Positions 34,100 through 45,889 of a stretch of DNA of 64,000 nt are shown here, one piece after another. The notes under the pieces are model-generated. The model did no database searches, had not been told where the DNA came from, and saw nothing but the letters and a program-made list of their open reading frames with translations. The position numbers and the translations under genes are program-made. Numbering within the stretch: the stretch's first letter is position 1; each line of letters opens with the position of its first letter. Origin of the DNA: Misgurnus anguillicaudatus (Eukaryota > Chordata > Actinopteri > Cypriniformes > Cobitidae); contig NC_073353.2 in assembly GCF_027580225.2 (NCBI RefSeq), positions 31,377,501 to 31,441,500 of the forward strand. The letters are read 5' to 3'.

Positions 34100-34640
34100 T
34101 ATGAGACTATTGGCAATCAACCGATAGTTTAAAAACAGCCAATAATCAGGGCCGATATATACTGGCAATACAGTATTTTCCAGAATAAAGGTTGCACTTT
34201 TTTATAGTTTGGTGGGTCCTGAAACTTAAGTTCAGGTGCGACTTAAATGTCTGGAGTTTGGATTTTGTTAAATCATTTTCTAAATAAAAGCGATGTGTAG
34301 TCCACTGCGACTTATAAATGTTTTTCCTCTTCAAAACGCATTTCTGACTGATGCGACTTATACTCTGGAGCGACTTATAGTACGGAAAATACGGTAATAA
34401 AAAAATCTGGAAAATGCAATTAATTTGAGCTCTGTGTATAGAAAATGTAAAGAAACACTGCTAGTTTAATGTTCAATATTAATAATCATTATATAAAGGA
34501 ATAATAATTCAGAAATGTAATCTTCAGAATTTAGTTCATGCAAGTTAATATAACCACCAAACTATTGGTATAGGTAGATATCAGTCTGAATAATCGGCTA
34601 TCTGTATCAGTAGAATTTTTTATATCGGTGCATCTCTATT
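34100..34640. repeat. hAT-like repeat (ATCGGTGCATCTCTA end) with nested MITE
   Basis: Right end TTATATCGGTGCATCTCTATT and left CCGATAGTTTAAAAACAGCC / CAGGGCCGATATATACTGGC. It is split by the MITE at 34171-34394. Confidence 0.5.
34171..34394. mobile_element. TA-flanked MITE (CCGTATTTTCC ends)
   Basis: Left TA|CAGTATTTTCCAGAATAAAG, right TATAGTACGGAAAATACGG|TA. The interior has repeated GCGACTTATA blocks, typical of a widespread teleost MITE. Confidence 0.75.
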
Positions 34641-35307
34641 AATTAAATACAACATAGATGGACTTCAAAAACCAGCAAGTATTTTTAGTTAAAGGAACAG
34701 TATGTAAGAAATATTAATCCTAAGTATATAAAGAGTTTCGTTGCAATTTTTATTTTTGTATTTTTCAGAAATCTCGTTTTTTGGTTGTGCATTCCAGTTA
34801 ATATCATTTCAACTGCAGTTGGTTTGTTTAGCTAGGTAGTACCATAAAACAAAATAATAACATGATAACATAATAATAAACATGTTTTGACAAAATTTTT
34901 AAAAACGGATTTATCTAGTTTTGCAACGAAACTCTTCATATCAATTAATCACAAAATCATGGCTCTGATATGTCACTAGACATTAAGACGTCATTTTCAT
35001 TTCAAATACTTATATCACTGACAACAATGGTCCGGCCAGGATATTGTCATTTAAAAAGTGAAGTTGCAGCCCTCAACTGATGTTTATGTTGTGTGATTGC
35101 AGTACCAGTTTTAGCCACAAGTTTTGTGATTGCCGTACCAGTTTTGGCCACAATCCCACATACTGTTCCTTTAAGTATTTGACAAGACTGGAGCCCATAA
35201 CATATTTAATACATTCTAAGAGCTCGTTATTTTTGGTTAATGTTTCTAAATATACTGCAAGTATAAGAAGATTTTATATATATTAACATGTATATGTATT
35301 ACTTAAA

Positions 35308-35958
35308 GATCACCGAATCACCGACTGTCCGATTTCACATTTTTAAATTTCCTTTGGTGTGTAATGCTTCGTACACACCAAACGTGGAGCATCGCGTTAC
35401 TCCCTCTAGATTACTCGCGGGATTTAACTTTGTGTCATGCAAATTTTTCGCTCGAGTTGAATATTTTCAACTTGGCCGAAGACGCGTTTGAGGCGAATAG
35501 CGCGTGTTTTGCGGCAAACGTGCCATATTGCATGATTCACATCGCCCCACGCGAGGATGTGTCTGATCGCATCTTTGCATCAACTTTGTATGTAGTCTAC
35601 TCGCGCAAATCATTGAAATGTCTCAACTTACTTTCTGGGATTGGTGATGTAGACAAGACCAACATTATAATACTTAGGCTGTAAGTTAACTCCTGTTAGC
35701 AACCGAATCTTTCAAACATGGTAAGGAGCGTCACGTTTCCGGCTGACGTCAGAGGTATTAAGGCAAATCACAACGTACAGATTAGCTGGCCAATCAAGGA
35801 CACAGAGCTTTTTAAATCTGTGCATTTCAGGAAGAGAGTGAAATCTGGAGCTACAAATAAATAATGTGTTTTTTTAACCATATACCACACAAACACATTG
35901 TATTATATCAAATACACAAAATAACGTTGTTTTTAGCAGTTAAATAGGTGCTCTTTAG
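35308..35958 (+). repeat. Dispersed TE copy with nested CGTACACACCAAACG fragment
   Basis: Starts GACTGTCCGATTTCAC ... CTTTGGTGTGTAA, as at 5949. It is then interrupted by a GC-rich piece at about 35363-35620 beginning TGCTTCGTACACACCAAACG, and resumes to AGCAGTTAAATAGGTGCTCTT. It is the plus-oriented counterpart of 27485-28050. Confidence 0.6.
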
Positions 35959-35959
35959 C

Positions 35960-37095
35960 ATTGACCTAGATTAATACATGTAAAAATGTTGTTAGTTTAT
36001 GACAATTAATGAATAAATTCATGTTTTTAGTGAAAATTTCACCCACTCTCTTATGCCTGCTTCTCACCCATTACCTGTTCTCTCTCTCTCTCCGTCTGTC
36101 TCTCTCTCTATGCGTCTCTCTGTAAGTGGGCCATCATTGTATCAGTATGTTCCCGCCTGTGGCTGTTGTTTAGCAGGTGGCCTCAGCAGATCTGAGCTCA
36201 GCTCTTTATTTCTGTTTTTGGTGTGTTGAGATGTGCCTGCGAGCCCTTTGAACATCTCAGAGCCTCTTGCAACCCAGCGGGGTACACTGAACTCCTGAAA
36301 CCAGGAGCCAAAATTACCTTTCTGGATTTATTTTCTTTTTGTCAAACTGAAACATTCATTTACATTATTAGATTTCATATTTATATGATTTCTATATAAA
36401 AAGGCATGTGAAACACCATTTACGATACCGTGGTTGTCACTATAATAAGCAACCAATACTATATCCTACTATAAACTATACTATATCTTTTTTCTGTATT
36501 TATATAATTAATAAACTATTTATTATAACCAAGTCACTTCAAGGTTAAGTACTGTAATAATCAGGAAATACTGTTACCAATGCAAAGGCTACACAGATTC
36601 ATTCAGCACACTGTAAAGATGAATACAAAGATGAATGGCACAAATTATAGATACACATGTACAGTCGAGAATGATCTACCAATCTAAAATGCTTTCTCAC
36701 TTCTGCAAATGACTATTCTCAATGTGTCTGGCATGTGACTAATGGATATTGGATTGAAATGGAGACACAGGTCTTTCAGAGTTGTGCTGTGTGGATGGGT
36801 TTCATTCTGCACGGCATGGCGCTTCAATTTAGGCAAGTAGCGGGATGACCCTGTACTGTGTGTACAGCTCAGGGTGAAATGGCTGCGAGTGATTGTTAGC
36901 CATTCTGGGAAGCACTTCACAAACACACTATCCTTGTACTGTACATTTACAGCTATAGTCTTGAAGGACCCTTTGAATCAGCTTTTCAAAACAGTATCTT
37001 CAATGTCCTTTCTCGTATTCTCGTAAGAGGTTTTTAGCAATTGTAATAACAGAAATGTCTGGGAAGTAGGACCGTAGTGGTCATTACAAAGTTCA
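35960..37095. other. No gene recognised; low-repeat intron
   Basis: Contains a CT-rich tract (36080-36122) and a single-copy-looking GC-richer block at 36125-36310. The minus frame at 36684-36926 has no recognisable motif. Confidence 0.4.
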
Positions 37096-37100
37096 TTCAG

Positions 37101-37144
37101 GAGCGGTGATGGTCAAGGCGGATGCGGCAGCCAAGATCGGCAAG
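37101..37144 (+). pseudogene. cps1: cps1 exon remnant: GA..V.ADA..K.GK block
   Basis: 44 bp between ATTCAG|GA and AAG|GTAAAA. With the expected phase-1 G it reads GAVMVKADAAAKIGK, aligning without gaps to 'GAREVEMDAVGKDGR' of CPS1 (G, A, V, D, A, K, G conserved in position). It follows the EHPV block in the correct order. Confidence 0.65.
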
Positions 37145-37224
37145 GTAAAAGAAGCTTGAAACCTAATGAAATTAAAAATATATGTTTGTGAAAAGTTTAA
37201 GTGCAACAAGGAACATTGTAATGG

Positions 37225-37330
37225 AATCAGTATTGAGTTAGAGATGATGCACTGGATTGTGGGTTTGATTCCCTAACGATTAAATGCTGATAAAATGTAT
37301 AATTTGAATGCACTGTACATTAAGTTGCAT
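37225..37330 (-). repeat. SINE-like repeat fragment
   Basis: Reverse relative of 38590-38755 (GGATTGTGGGTTTGATTCCCT against AGGGAATCAAACCCACAATC). Confidence 0.55.
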
Positions 37331-37436
37331 TAAGTGAATTTTGCCTAGATATTTAAAGAGATGATAGAGATGTTTTAGAAAAAGAATTGAATGAAAACCT
37401 TATTTTGACTTTTTATTTTTTCTGGAAATCTTCCAG

Positions 37437-37500
37437 TGCATCATCTCTGACAGGATTTTCCAGAACGCATAACATTTTCCATACAGAATGATGTGGCTTT
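37437..37500 (+). pseudogene. cps1: cps1 exon remnant with stop codon and frameshift
   Basis: After acceptor CTTCCAG, the frame continues C-I-I-S-D-R-I-F-Q-N-A, aligning with CPS1 'VISHAISEHVE(N/D)A'. It then hits TAA at 37470-37472. One frame over, S-I-Q-N-D-V-A-L-I aligns with 'VHSGDATLM'. So both a nonsense change and a one-base shift are present. The similarity is modest but the order fits. Confidence 0.5.
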
Positions 37501-37859
37501 GATTTTTTTTCATATAACTATTTATTCTTCTTCAAACTGAAACAAAGCAAATTAAGTTATTTTTGGGAATTCATCAACCAAAACATTTGATAAATCATGT
37601 TTATTCACATCAAAGTTAAGACTGCTGTCTCAAATGGGCAGCAGTCACTGAAAGTCATCTCATTGGTGTCAGTGTTAGCCTGTTAGAGTTAATATCAATA
37701 ATTTTGTGCTTCTCAAAACATTTCATTTTATATGTGAATTGGTTCAAATACACAGAAATCATGCAGCTTGAGTGTTTTCTTAGATTATGCAATTTAAGAT
37801 TTTAAATAAGATATTGGTTGAAGTTTTGTTGAGTGTGTATTTATAATATTTCCTTATAG

Positions 37860-37948
37860 GTAAGGACTACGACACAACCATTTCAAAGGCGTTTGAGATT
37901 CAAGGACTATGCAATACTCAATATTTTATACATGGTAACTATATCAAG
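37860..37948 (+). pseudogene. cps1: cps1 exon remnant: KAFEIQGLCNTQ block
   Basis: 89 bp between CTTATAG|G and ATCAAG|GTAAGT. KDYDTTISKAFEIQGLCNTQ then YFIHGNYIK aligns without gaps to CPS1 '[20 protein letters not shown]', 'FLVKGNDVL'. The loss of the conserved G-P-F-N core (here G-L-C-N) suggests relaxed constraint. Confidence 0.8.
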
Positions 37949-38249
37949 GTAAGTTATTTGTGCTCAATTCATGATGAAAAATAAGTCTTAACCAGATAAA
38001 TACATTTTTCATGGCCCGTGAACTAACATTTTTTATCTTCAATGCAATATTTCTCGTTTTTTATTTCATTATGAACTCTGTACATTTTATCTTGGGCATT
38101 ACATGATTGGTCATAGTAGGAAAGAAGTACAGTAAATCACATAAAGCTGTTCGATTTTTATTCAAGCATGTACATAAATACTATGCTGTATTTAGTTTTA
38201 TAAATATTAAAGTTGTAAAATATTGCAGTTGGTTGAAAAAGAAACATTT

Positions 38250-38315
38250 TTGTTTAAAGTGTAATCTCCATGGCCGTGCCTTACTATTGGTGTGGACCAT
38301 GTATTGGAGCTCTGG
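38250..38315 (+). pseudogene. cps1: cps1 exon remnant: CNL..R block
   Basis: KCNLHGRALLLVWTM aligns with 'ECNLRASRSFPFVSKTL' with small gaps. The nucleotide string GTGTAATCTCC..G closely fits the usual coding sequence there. The region normally binds the nucleotide and metal at the end of the ATP-grasp fold. Splice sites are unclear. No later cps1 exon was recognised to the right. Confidence 0.5.
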
Positions 38316-38334
38316 TCAACCAGTTACATACAAA

Positions 38335-38573
38335 GGGGTGGTTTCCTTGACAGGGATTAGCTTAAGCCAGGACTAAGACTTAGTTTATTAGGAAATATAA
38401 CTAGTTTTAACAAACATGCCTTACTAAAAACATTACTTGTGTTCATTTTGAGGCAAAACAAAGGACACTGATGTACTTTAAAATATGTCCGTGCAAGTTG
38501 TTTTCAGTTTGGACAGCTCTTACATTTATTTTAGTCGAGGACTAGTCTAATCCCTGTCCGGGAAACCGCCCCA
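38335..38573. mobile_element. MITE with GGGGTGGTTTCC/GGAAACCGCCCC ends
   Basis: GGGGTGGTTTCCTTGACAGG ... CCTGTCCGGGAAACCGCCCC, with inverted inner blocks (GATTAGCTTAAGCC, GGACTAGTCTAATC). A common teleost MITE. Confidence 0.8.
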
Positions 38574-38589
38574 AAGAGTATTAAAAAGT

Positions 38590-38755
38590 ACATATTATAT
38601 TTATGCATTTGGCAGATACATTTATCCAAAGAAACGTACTGTACAGTGCACTCAAGGTATAAATTTTATCAGCACGTCCTCAGGGAATCAAACCCACAAT
38701 CTTTTGCATTGCTAACGCAATGCTCTACACTATTAATATTAACATGCTGTAAATA
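38590..38755 (+). repeat. SINE-like repeat (GCATTTGGCAGATAC...TCAAACCCACAATC)
   Basis: Contains ATGCATTTGGCAGATACATT, TATCCAAAG and GGGAATCAAACCCACAATCT...CTAACGCAATGCTCTAC. These are features of a widespread fish retroposon. Relatives: 37225-37330 (reverse) and the short piece at 52496-52556. Confidence 0.6.
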
Positions 38756-38867
38756 TTTCATGTTACACTTACATTTTTAAGTTTCATCAATTTGAAATTA
38801 CAATTAATTTTTTACTTTCTTGACTAGTGAGGTGCTATAAATGATAAAAATAAAGTTAAAATCACTT

Positions 38868-39331
38868 AAAGGGGACATTTCTTGACTTTTTGAAGATGTA
38901 AAATAAATCTTTAGTGACCACAGAGTACGTATGTGTTGTAGCTTAAAATACCATATAGATAATTTGTTATAACCCCAGAGTAGTATTTATGGTTGTAGCT
39001 TAAAATACCATATAGACAATTTATTATATTATGTTAAAATTGCCACTTTGTAGGTGTGAGCAAAAATGGGTCGTTTTTGGGTGTGTCGTTTTAAATTCAA
39101 GTGAGCTGATCTCTGCACTAAATGGCAGTGCTGTGTAGTTGGATAGTGCAGATGAAGGGGCAGTATTTTCCCCATCTGACATCACAAGGGGAGTCAAATT
39201 GCAATGACCTATTTTTTCCAGAATGGTTTACCAAAAGTTTTTTTCACCCTTTTTAGGTTGATAGAAGCACTAGGGAATCAAACATAGGTACTTAAACATA
39301 GACAAAGTCAGATTTTTATATGTCCCTTTTA
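38868..39331 (+). mobile_element. TTAA-flanked MITE (AAAGGGGACAT family), complete copy
   Basis: TTAAAGGGGACATTTCTTGA ... TATATGTCCCTTTTAA. It contains a local duplication of GTAGCTTAAAATACCATATAG (38938 and 38994). Serves as the reference for the split copy at 1-137 and 4378-4448. Confidence 0.85.
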
Positions 39332-39373
39332 AGCTAATTTAACTTTATTTTTTATAATCTATACCAACACATA

Positions 39374-40565
39374 CACTCACCTAAAGGATTATTAGGAACA
39401 CCTTTTCAATTTCTCATTAATGCTATTATCTAATCAAACAATCACGTGGCAGTTGCTTCAATGCATATAGGTGTGGTCCTGGTCAAGACAATCTCCTGAA
39501 CTCTAAACTGAATGTCAGAATGGGAAAGAAAGGTGATTTAAGCAATTTTGAGCGTCATTTTGGTGCCAGACGGGCCGTCTGAGTATTTCACAATCTGCTC
39601 AGTTACTGGCATTTTCACGCACAACCATTTCTAGGGTTTTACAAAGAATCGTGTGAAAAGGGAAAAACATTCAGTATTCGGCAGTCCTGTGGGCGAAAAT
39701 GCCTTGTTGATGCTAGAGGTCAGAGGAGAATGGGCCGACTGATTCAAGCTCATAGAAGAGCAACTTTGACTGAAATAACCACTCGTTACAACCGAGGTAT
39801 GCAGGAAAGCATTTGTGAAGCCACAACACGCACAACCTTGAGGCGGATGGGCTACAAAAGCAGAAGACCCCACTGGGTACCACTTATCTACACTACAAAT
39901 AGGAAAAAGAGGCTACAATTTGCATGAACACACCAAAATTGGACAGTTGAAGGCTGGAAAAATGTTGCCTGGTCTAATAAGTCTTGATTTCTCTTGAGAC
40001 ATTCAGATGGTAGAGTCAGAATTTGGCATAAACAGAATGAGAACATGGATCCATTATGCCTTGTTACCACTGTGCAGGCTGGTGGTGTAATGGTGTGGGG
40101 GAAGTTTTCTTGGCACACTTTAGGCCACTTAGTGCCAATTGCCACGGCCTACCTGAGCATTGTTTCTGACGATGTCTATCTCTTTATGACCACCATGTAC
40201 CCATCCTCTCATGATTACTTCCAGCATGATAATGCACCATGTCACAAAGCTCGAATAATTTCAAATTGGTTTCTTGAACATGACAATGAGTTCACTGTAC
40301 TAAAATGGCCCCCACAGTCACCAGATCTCAACCCAATAGAGCATCTTTGGGATGTTGTGGAACGGGAGATCCGTGCACTGGATGTGCATCCCACAAATCT
40401 CCATCAACTGCAAGATGATATCCTATCAATATGGGCCAACATTTCTAAAGAATGCTTTCAGCACCTTCTTGAATCAATGCCACTTAGAATTAAGGCAGTT
40501 CTGAAGGTGAAAGGGGGTCAAACACAGTATTAGTATGGTGTTCCTAATAATCCTTTAGGTGAGTG
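39374..40565 (+). mobile_element. Tc1-like transposon, nearly full length, TA duplication
   Basis: TIRs CACTCACCTAAAGGATTATT ... AATAATCCTTTAGGTGAGTG, flanked by TA (39372-39373 and 40566-40567). 1192 bp, a typical Tc1 length. Carries a transposase gene on the + strand with only a few lesions. Confidence 0.95.
39520..40533 (+). pseudogene. Tc1-like transposase, inactivated by a few stops/frameshifts
   Basis: Starts MGKKGDLSNFERHFGARRAV then stop. The next open part (39730-39927) has the helix-turn-helix-like LTEITTRYN and TTLRRMGYKSRRP. A TGA at 39925-39927 is followed by THQNWTVEGWKNVAWSNKS and another stop. The longest intact part (39994-40533) holds HDNAPCH (second catalytic Asp) and WPPQSPDLNPIEHLWD.VE (third catalytic position), and ends VKGGQTQY. 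The family's role is cut-and-paste transposition at TA sites. About 338 codons in total, normal for the family. Few lesions imply relatively recent inactivation. Confidence 0.88.
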
Positions 40566-40799
40566 TATAGTCCATACAGTACATTACTTCTCAGCTATCT
40601 AATTTACTACTTATTAAGTAAGCCAGTTACTCAACTTTAAAGGTACAGTAGATAAGTTACTATACCTGTTTTTTTGTGCTGGTTTGCTCCACAGGTTTAA
40701 AGTTTTTTTCTGCATTAACATACAATTACAATAAGGCAAACATATATTGTACATTTACATTCTCAACAAACCAAGCACATTCCACAGGTTAAAAGTTAT

Positions 40800-42600
40800 G
40801 AAGATTATTATAACTTAAATGGTGTCTCTCTTCTCCCAAAGTAATTTCCTATGAAATTATCAAGGAGTTGTGCAGATTGAATGAGAAGCCAATCACAAGG
40901 GAATAATCCCTCTCTCCTGCCAATCTCAAACTTTTAAACACCTCATTTGGTGTCGAGGGGAATTTTAAACAGCTAACTGGTTGTTTCCATTTGAGATAGA
41001 CATATAGAGGGATTTATGGTCTCTCTCAGAAGATTAATTCTCTCGCTTTCATACTCTCTCTCAAATGCGTCACCCTCGGTCACGTGCCTTTGGATGACCC
41101 TTACATGTCTCAGTTGTTTCTCCTATAGACAGCGATAAAATTAAGCAGGGTGAAATTGTCATGTTTTTGTTTCATTTGCCACGTTTAATGTCAAACGCTA
41201 TTGGTTCTCACTTATCTCTTGCCCAATCGCAGCACATCGTTTATCATTTAGTGCATTTTCTCTCTCTCGTCTGCTGACAGCGTGCACATGCAAGAGTCCA
41301 CTTAGATATACTGTCATATCTCATGTTGTGTCGGATTTTGCCAAGCTCTGGTGGCGTCTCAAATATGTTTTCTGTCTAACAAGTCCCTAATGTGAAGTCT
41401 TTACAGCGCTCCTCAGCTTCACCGAGTCTGCTGTTAGAGAAAAGCCGAAATGCAAGAGTTTGTCAGAGTACACGAACGCGCTTGTTATTATTTGTAAAGC
41501 TCTGCTCCTCGCATTACCCAGGGTTCCATGAGTTTTTCATAAAAATGTCCACCAAGATCTCTCTAAAGGTCCAATATAAATTTGCTCACTGACTTTTCTT
41601 TAGCCTTCCTACGCCTCCGACGATATGATTGTTGATTCATAATAACTATTCGCAGTTTTCCTCTTGTAATGTACGCAGTGACCCACTGGGGCCAAGAGGG
41701 CCAAGTTTCCATGACAACTCTTGGCCTTTTATGGAAACTCCATAAATTGGTAATACTGCCGGAAAGAGGCCCCGTTCTTGCTTTACCCAAGACATATTGG
41801 GATTCTCCACAGTGGGTAGTGTGAGTTCCCAAGAGTTCAGATTATAGTACGGTCAGCATTAAGAGTTGCCCGAAACTAGCAGCGTCCTTCACCTTCGCAG
41901 TTTAGCCCGCCGGAGAAACCCACCGGGATTTCTCCCACATTAACGGCCAACAATGCGTCAGTAACAGAATGAATCAAAGTGGCTGCTGTTTATTCCCATT
42001 GGTGCGGCCTCCTCTCACATTGACATGCGTAAGTGAAGCTGGCTTATCCAGGACTGATTAGATGGCTTCAAGGATGAGTTCCCCCCTGGTGGCACACTGC
42101 AGCGGAGGCTGAGGTGGTGTTAAAATTTGTGTCCTACGTCCCCTGTGCAGGTAATGGAAGCTGTCTGTGTCTAATTGAAGAGATAAGGACGTCACTTCTC
42201 ACAGGGCAATTAGTTTGCCCCATCACTCGAAAACAGCTTGAATAGGATAAAAGTCAAACTGCTCCCCTGACGGTTCGGTCCAAATGCATTCAGCCTTAGC
42301 GCTTACTCATTAATTCAACACGTTCTGCAAGCTCTTTATTCCAGTTATTCATTATCTTATACATGTGCTCTTGCCTCTTTGAGAAAGCACAACCTTACTA
42401 CTTTTTTTGAAGTTCTTCTGAATTTGTCATGTTTCCTCCACAAACAGATGTTTTCAATGTCGCTTACGTGATGTGATTCTGGCCTGCAGGTGGCAGCGGC
42501 GCTGCTTTCCTGTTTCGCTTTGCAGACGTATGAAGGAGGTGGATTTGATTGGTGAGGAAATCACCCTGAAACGTCAGATGCATTTTGAAACCACAGGCCT
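40800..42600. other. Long unique region with candidate conserved noncoding blocks
   Basis: About 1.8 kb with almost no recognisable repeats. Blocks at 40860-41080 and 41840-42330 are of balanced composition and include TAATTGAAGAGATAAGG and GGGCAATTAGTTTGCCCC (homeodomain-like TAATT/ATTA cores). Frames here are short and lack splice-bounded coding evidence. Enhancer-type sequence is one explanation; plain single-copy intergenic DNA is another. Confidence 0.3.
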
Positions 42601-42604
42601 TATA

Positions 42605-43108
42605 TTAACTCTTTCCCCGCCAGCGTTTTTAAAAAAAGTTGCCAGACAGCGCCAGCATTTTTCATGATTTTCACAAAAGTTTAATGCCTTCCAGAAAATT
42701 TTCTTCTTTAAATATATAAACAAACAATATATCAGATGAAAGAACAGACCCTTCTGCTTTCAAACAAACAAAAAAAACGTTTAATCCTACCTTCATTAGT
42801 TCTCTTGTAATCACCTCTCAAACATGGGTAGGTTTCTTCAAAAACACCCAATTTTGAGCAAAAAGCTGAGATAATTCCATTTTTGCGAAGGACTTTTGAT
42901 AGAGATCAGATGCAGAGCGATCTTTAAAACATACACGGAGTTCTTTCTCTTTCACGTGAGGCGCTACTTCCGGGTTGTATAAGTTGCGGAAGTGCGCCCC
43001 ATGGTGGATAATAGCGGTATTGCGGAAAGACGGAAAATCTCATCATTGGCGGGGATGCGTTTTCTCTTAATTGACGAGATATCTCGTCAATGGCGGCAAA
43101 AGAGTTAA
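42605..43108. mobile_element. TTAA-flanked MITE (CTCTTTCCCCGCC family), full copy
   Basis: TTAACTCTTTCCCCGCCAGC ... GGCGGCAAAAGAGTTAA. The second half contains GACGAGATATCTCGTC, a perfect palindrome. Relatives at 11834-12082 and 27270-27480. Confidence 0.85.
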
Positions 43109-43499
43109 AAATGGATGTGCTAGACTTTCGTTAGGTTTGTATACATTTTCTCTTTTTGAGGTCTTGGTAAACATTGAGAAGTGATTCTGCACAGATAAGT
43201 GTTACAAAGTAAAAGGCATTTGTATTGGATGACTGCGATTGCATTCCAAACTATGACAGCATCTTTACCACACAAACTCTTGACAGAGCTGACAAATATC
43301 ACGTTATTTACTCACCGTTTTCCGCTTGTAGATCCAGAAAGGTGTTTTCAACCATGAGTAAATTCCAAAAGCGGTAATTTTTTTCTTATAACGCATTGTG
43401 TTTCTTGTTTCATCTGTTAAAGTACTGATCAATCTACAGATTTATTTCGTGCTCTAAGACATCCTGAAGTTTCTCTTCTCAGAGTTTTTTTTAAATAAA

Positions 43500-44799
43500 A
43501 GTAAATCGTGTTTAAATGTGAGGAGATCCTGTTGGGTCGAAAGTAACTCTTGTTACTTTTGTCTTGCTGCTAATACTGTTGTATATGTTGAAAATGTACG
43601 ATATTCTAATTTCATTTAATTTTCATAGAGTTCAAACAGTTGAAAAGTGTTTTATTCTCAACAATTTAAGTTTGTACTGTTGGTTGCTTTTGAAACATTT
43701 GATAAAACTGAAATTTACAATGAAAATGTAATTTCATAATTTTTTACAAAGATAAATGACAAAATAAGTTTGCAGTTACATATTAACGAGGTCATAGTAT
43801 TTAATATATTTAATACAAATTCAATTCAATTTTATTTATATAGCACTTTTCACAAGTGTTAATTGTTTCAAAGCAGCTTTACATTAATAGATGTAGGGAA
43901 AAGCATAGAAAAGTGAGTGTAGTAATAATGTAACGTATACAGTAAAGTATTAAGTTAAGCCAATGGTGGCAGGCTCTCCAGGGGATGAAAACCCCTCCTG
44001 GCTAGTTCAGGGGGAAAACTCCTAGGAGGAGAAAACCCCTAAATGAGATAATTTTATATATATATATAAATACTATATATATTTATATATATAAATACTA
44101 TATATATATTTATATATACTATTAAGGTATGTAAATTGAAGGACGGTCAGTAGATCAGTGGTGTTATGACCTTCACAGCATCAGGAACTGGGTCTGTTTG
44201 TCTCATTGTCGAGGACTAGACAGGGAGAGATATACAGAATCCTATAAGCGTAGGGGCCGTTCACATGTAATGCAAGGGTCATACAGTATAGTGGTTTAAG
44301 TCAGCTCTGTTCCAGACAGGCTAACTATTGCGGCATAAGTATATTACCCAGATGAGCTATGTGGATGCTTTGTTCTGGACAAACTAACTATTGCAGGATA
44401 AGTACATATACTGGACATTTTATGTGAATGCTTTGTTAAAGAAGAACGTCATAAGTTTAGACTTAAATTGATCGACTATGTCTGATACTAAGTAGGAAAA
44501 GGATCACAAAATGTGTGATAAAAAGTGTAACACAAAAATCGATCTTGATTTGTTGTGTTACTTTTGACCCGCATAATGTGTTACTTTTGTCCCAGCTGAC
44601 AGGGTCAAAAGTAACAATTCACTGCCTATGTTCAAAGTGAAATTATACTGAAGTCATTTTACATTTGTTCAAAATTCCACCTGGTATTGATAGACCACAC
44701 GTGTGAGTTATTGACCACAGCAAACACATATCTCTGTCTAAAACATTATCTTAAAAAAAAAATTCTGAAAAATGGTACTTTCGCCACCGCTCTCCCCTA
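43500..44799. mobile_element. TIR element remnant rich in GTTACTTTTGTC motifs
   Basis: Right end GGTACTTTCGCCACCGCTCTCCCCTA parallels the CTCCCCTA end of 13745-14943. The interior has repeated AAAGTAACA/TGTTACTTTTG motifs (43533, 43551, 44566, 44580, 44607), also parallel in style. The left terminus was not found. It is interrupted by a different repeat at 43826-44460. Confidence 0.5.
43826..44460. repeat. Teleost dispersed repeat (TTTATTTATATAGCACTTTT)
   Basis: AATTCAATTTTATTTATATAGC followed by CAAAGCAGCTTTACATTAAT is a very common fish repeat start. Includes an AT-rich TATATAAATACTATATA tandem stretch (44055-44120). Confidence 0.6.
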
Positions 44800-44992
44800 C
44801 ACTATGGGAGTGTTCTACCTTTTCACCTGGGAAGTCAGCCTAGAAAGATTTAATGCATTTTCTGTGCTGATTTTTATTTTATTTGATATCAGCAGCAGTT
44901 TACTGTCTAATTGTAATGCTTAAATAAAATAGTTGGCAGCAACCATTAAAAGCCATATTGATAAAGTTTTTAATTTTTGTCCTTTTCCTTGC

Positions 44993-45889
<897 letters not shown>

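Larger units (their letters stand above)
4888..38315 (+). pseudogene. cps1: Decaying copy of carbamoyl-phosphate synthetase (cps1/CPSase III), C-terminal synthetase half
   Basis: At least eleven exon-sized blocks occur on the + strand in the order expected for CPS1. They run from the linker before the second synthetase domain (block ending PWVKQ), through the ATP-grasp entry ([29 protein letters not shown]), to the region aligned with the CNLRASRS segment. The intact enzyme makes carbamoyl phosphate from bicarbonate, ATP and ammonia or glutamine in mitochondria; in fish the cps1 product is CPSase III. Reasons for calling it a pseudogene: a 4-nt insertion at 9016-9019, loss of about 7 nt in the next exon, an in-frame TAA at 37470-37472, weak or absent splice sites on some blocks, and missing exons (the region between the SVGGQI-like block and the GSAMN block). 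The 5' two thirds would lie left of the window. Introns are enlarged by transposons. I recognised the family from remembered CPS1 sequence. A highly diverged functional paralog is possible but unlikely given the lesions. Confidence 0.8.

Noticed and set aside
38107..38376. 89-codon frame as an independent gene
   Set aside because: Its middle part fits a cps1 exon remnant, and its end runs into a MITE; the rest is intron.
42450..42640. Possible exon after TTTGCAG at 42524 (MKEVDLIGEEITLKRQ)
   Set aside because: No donor, no recognised family, and the frame runs into a MITE at 42605.
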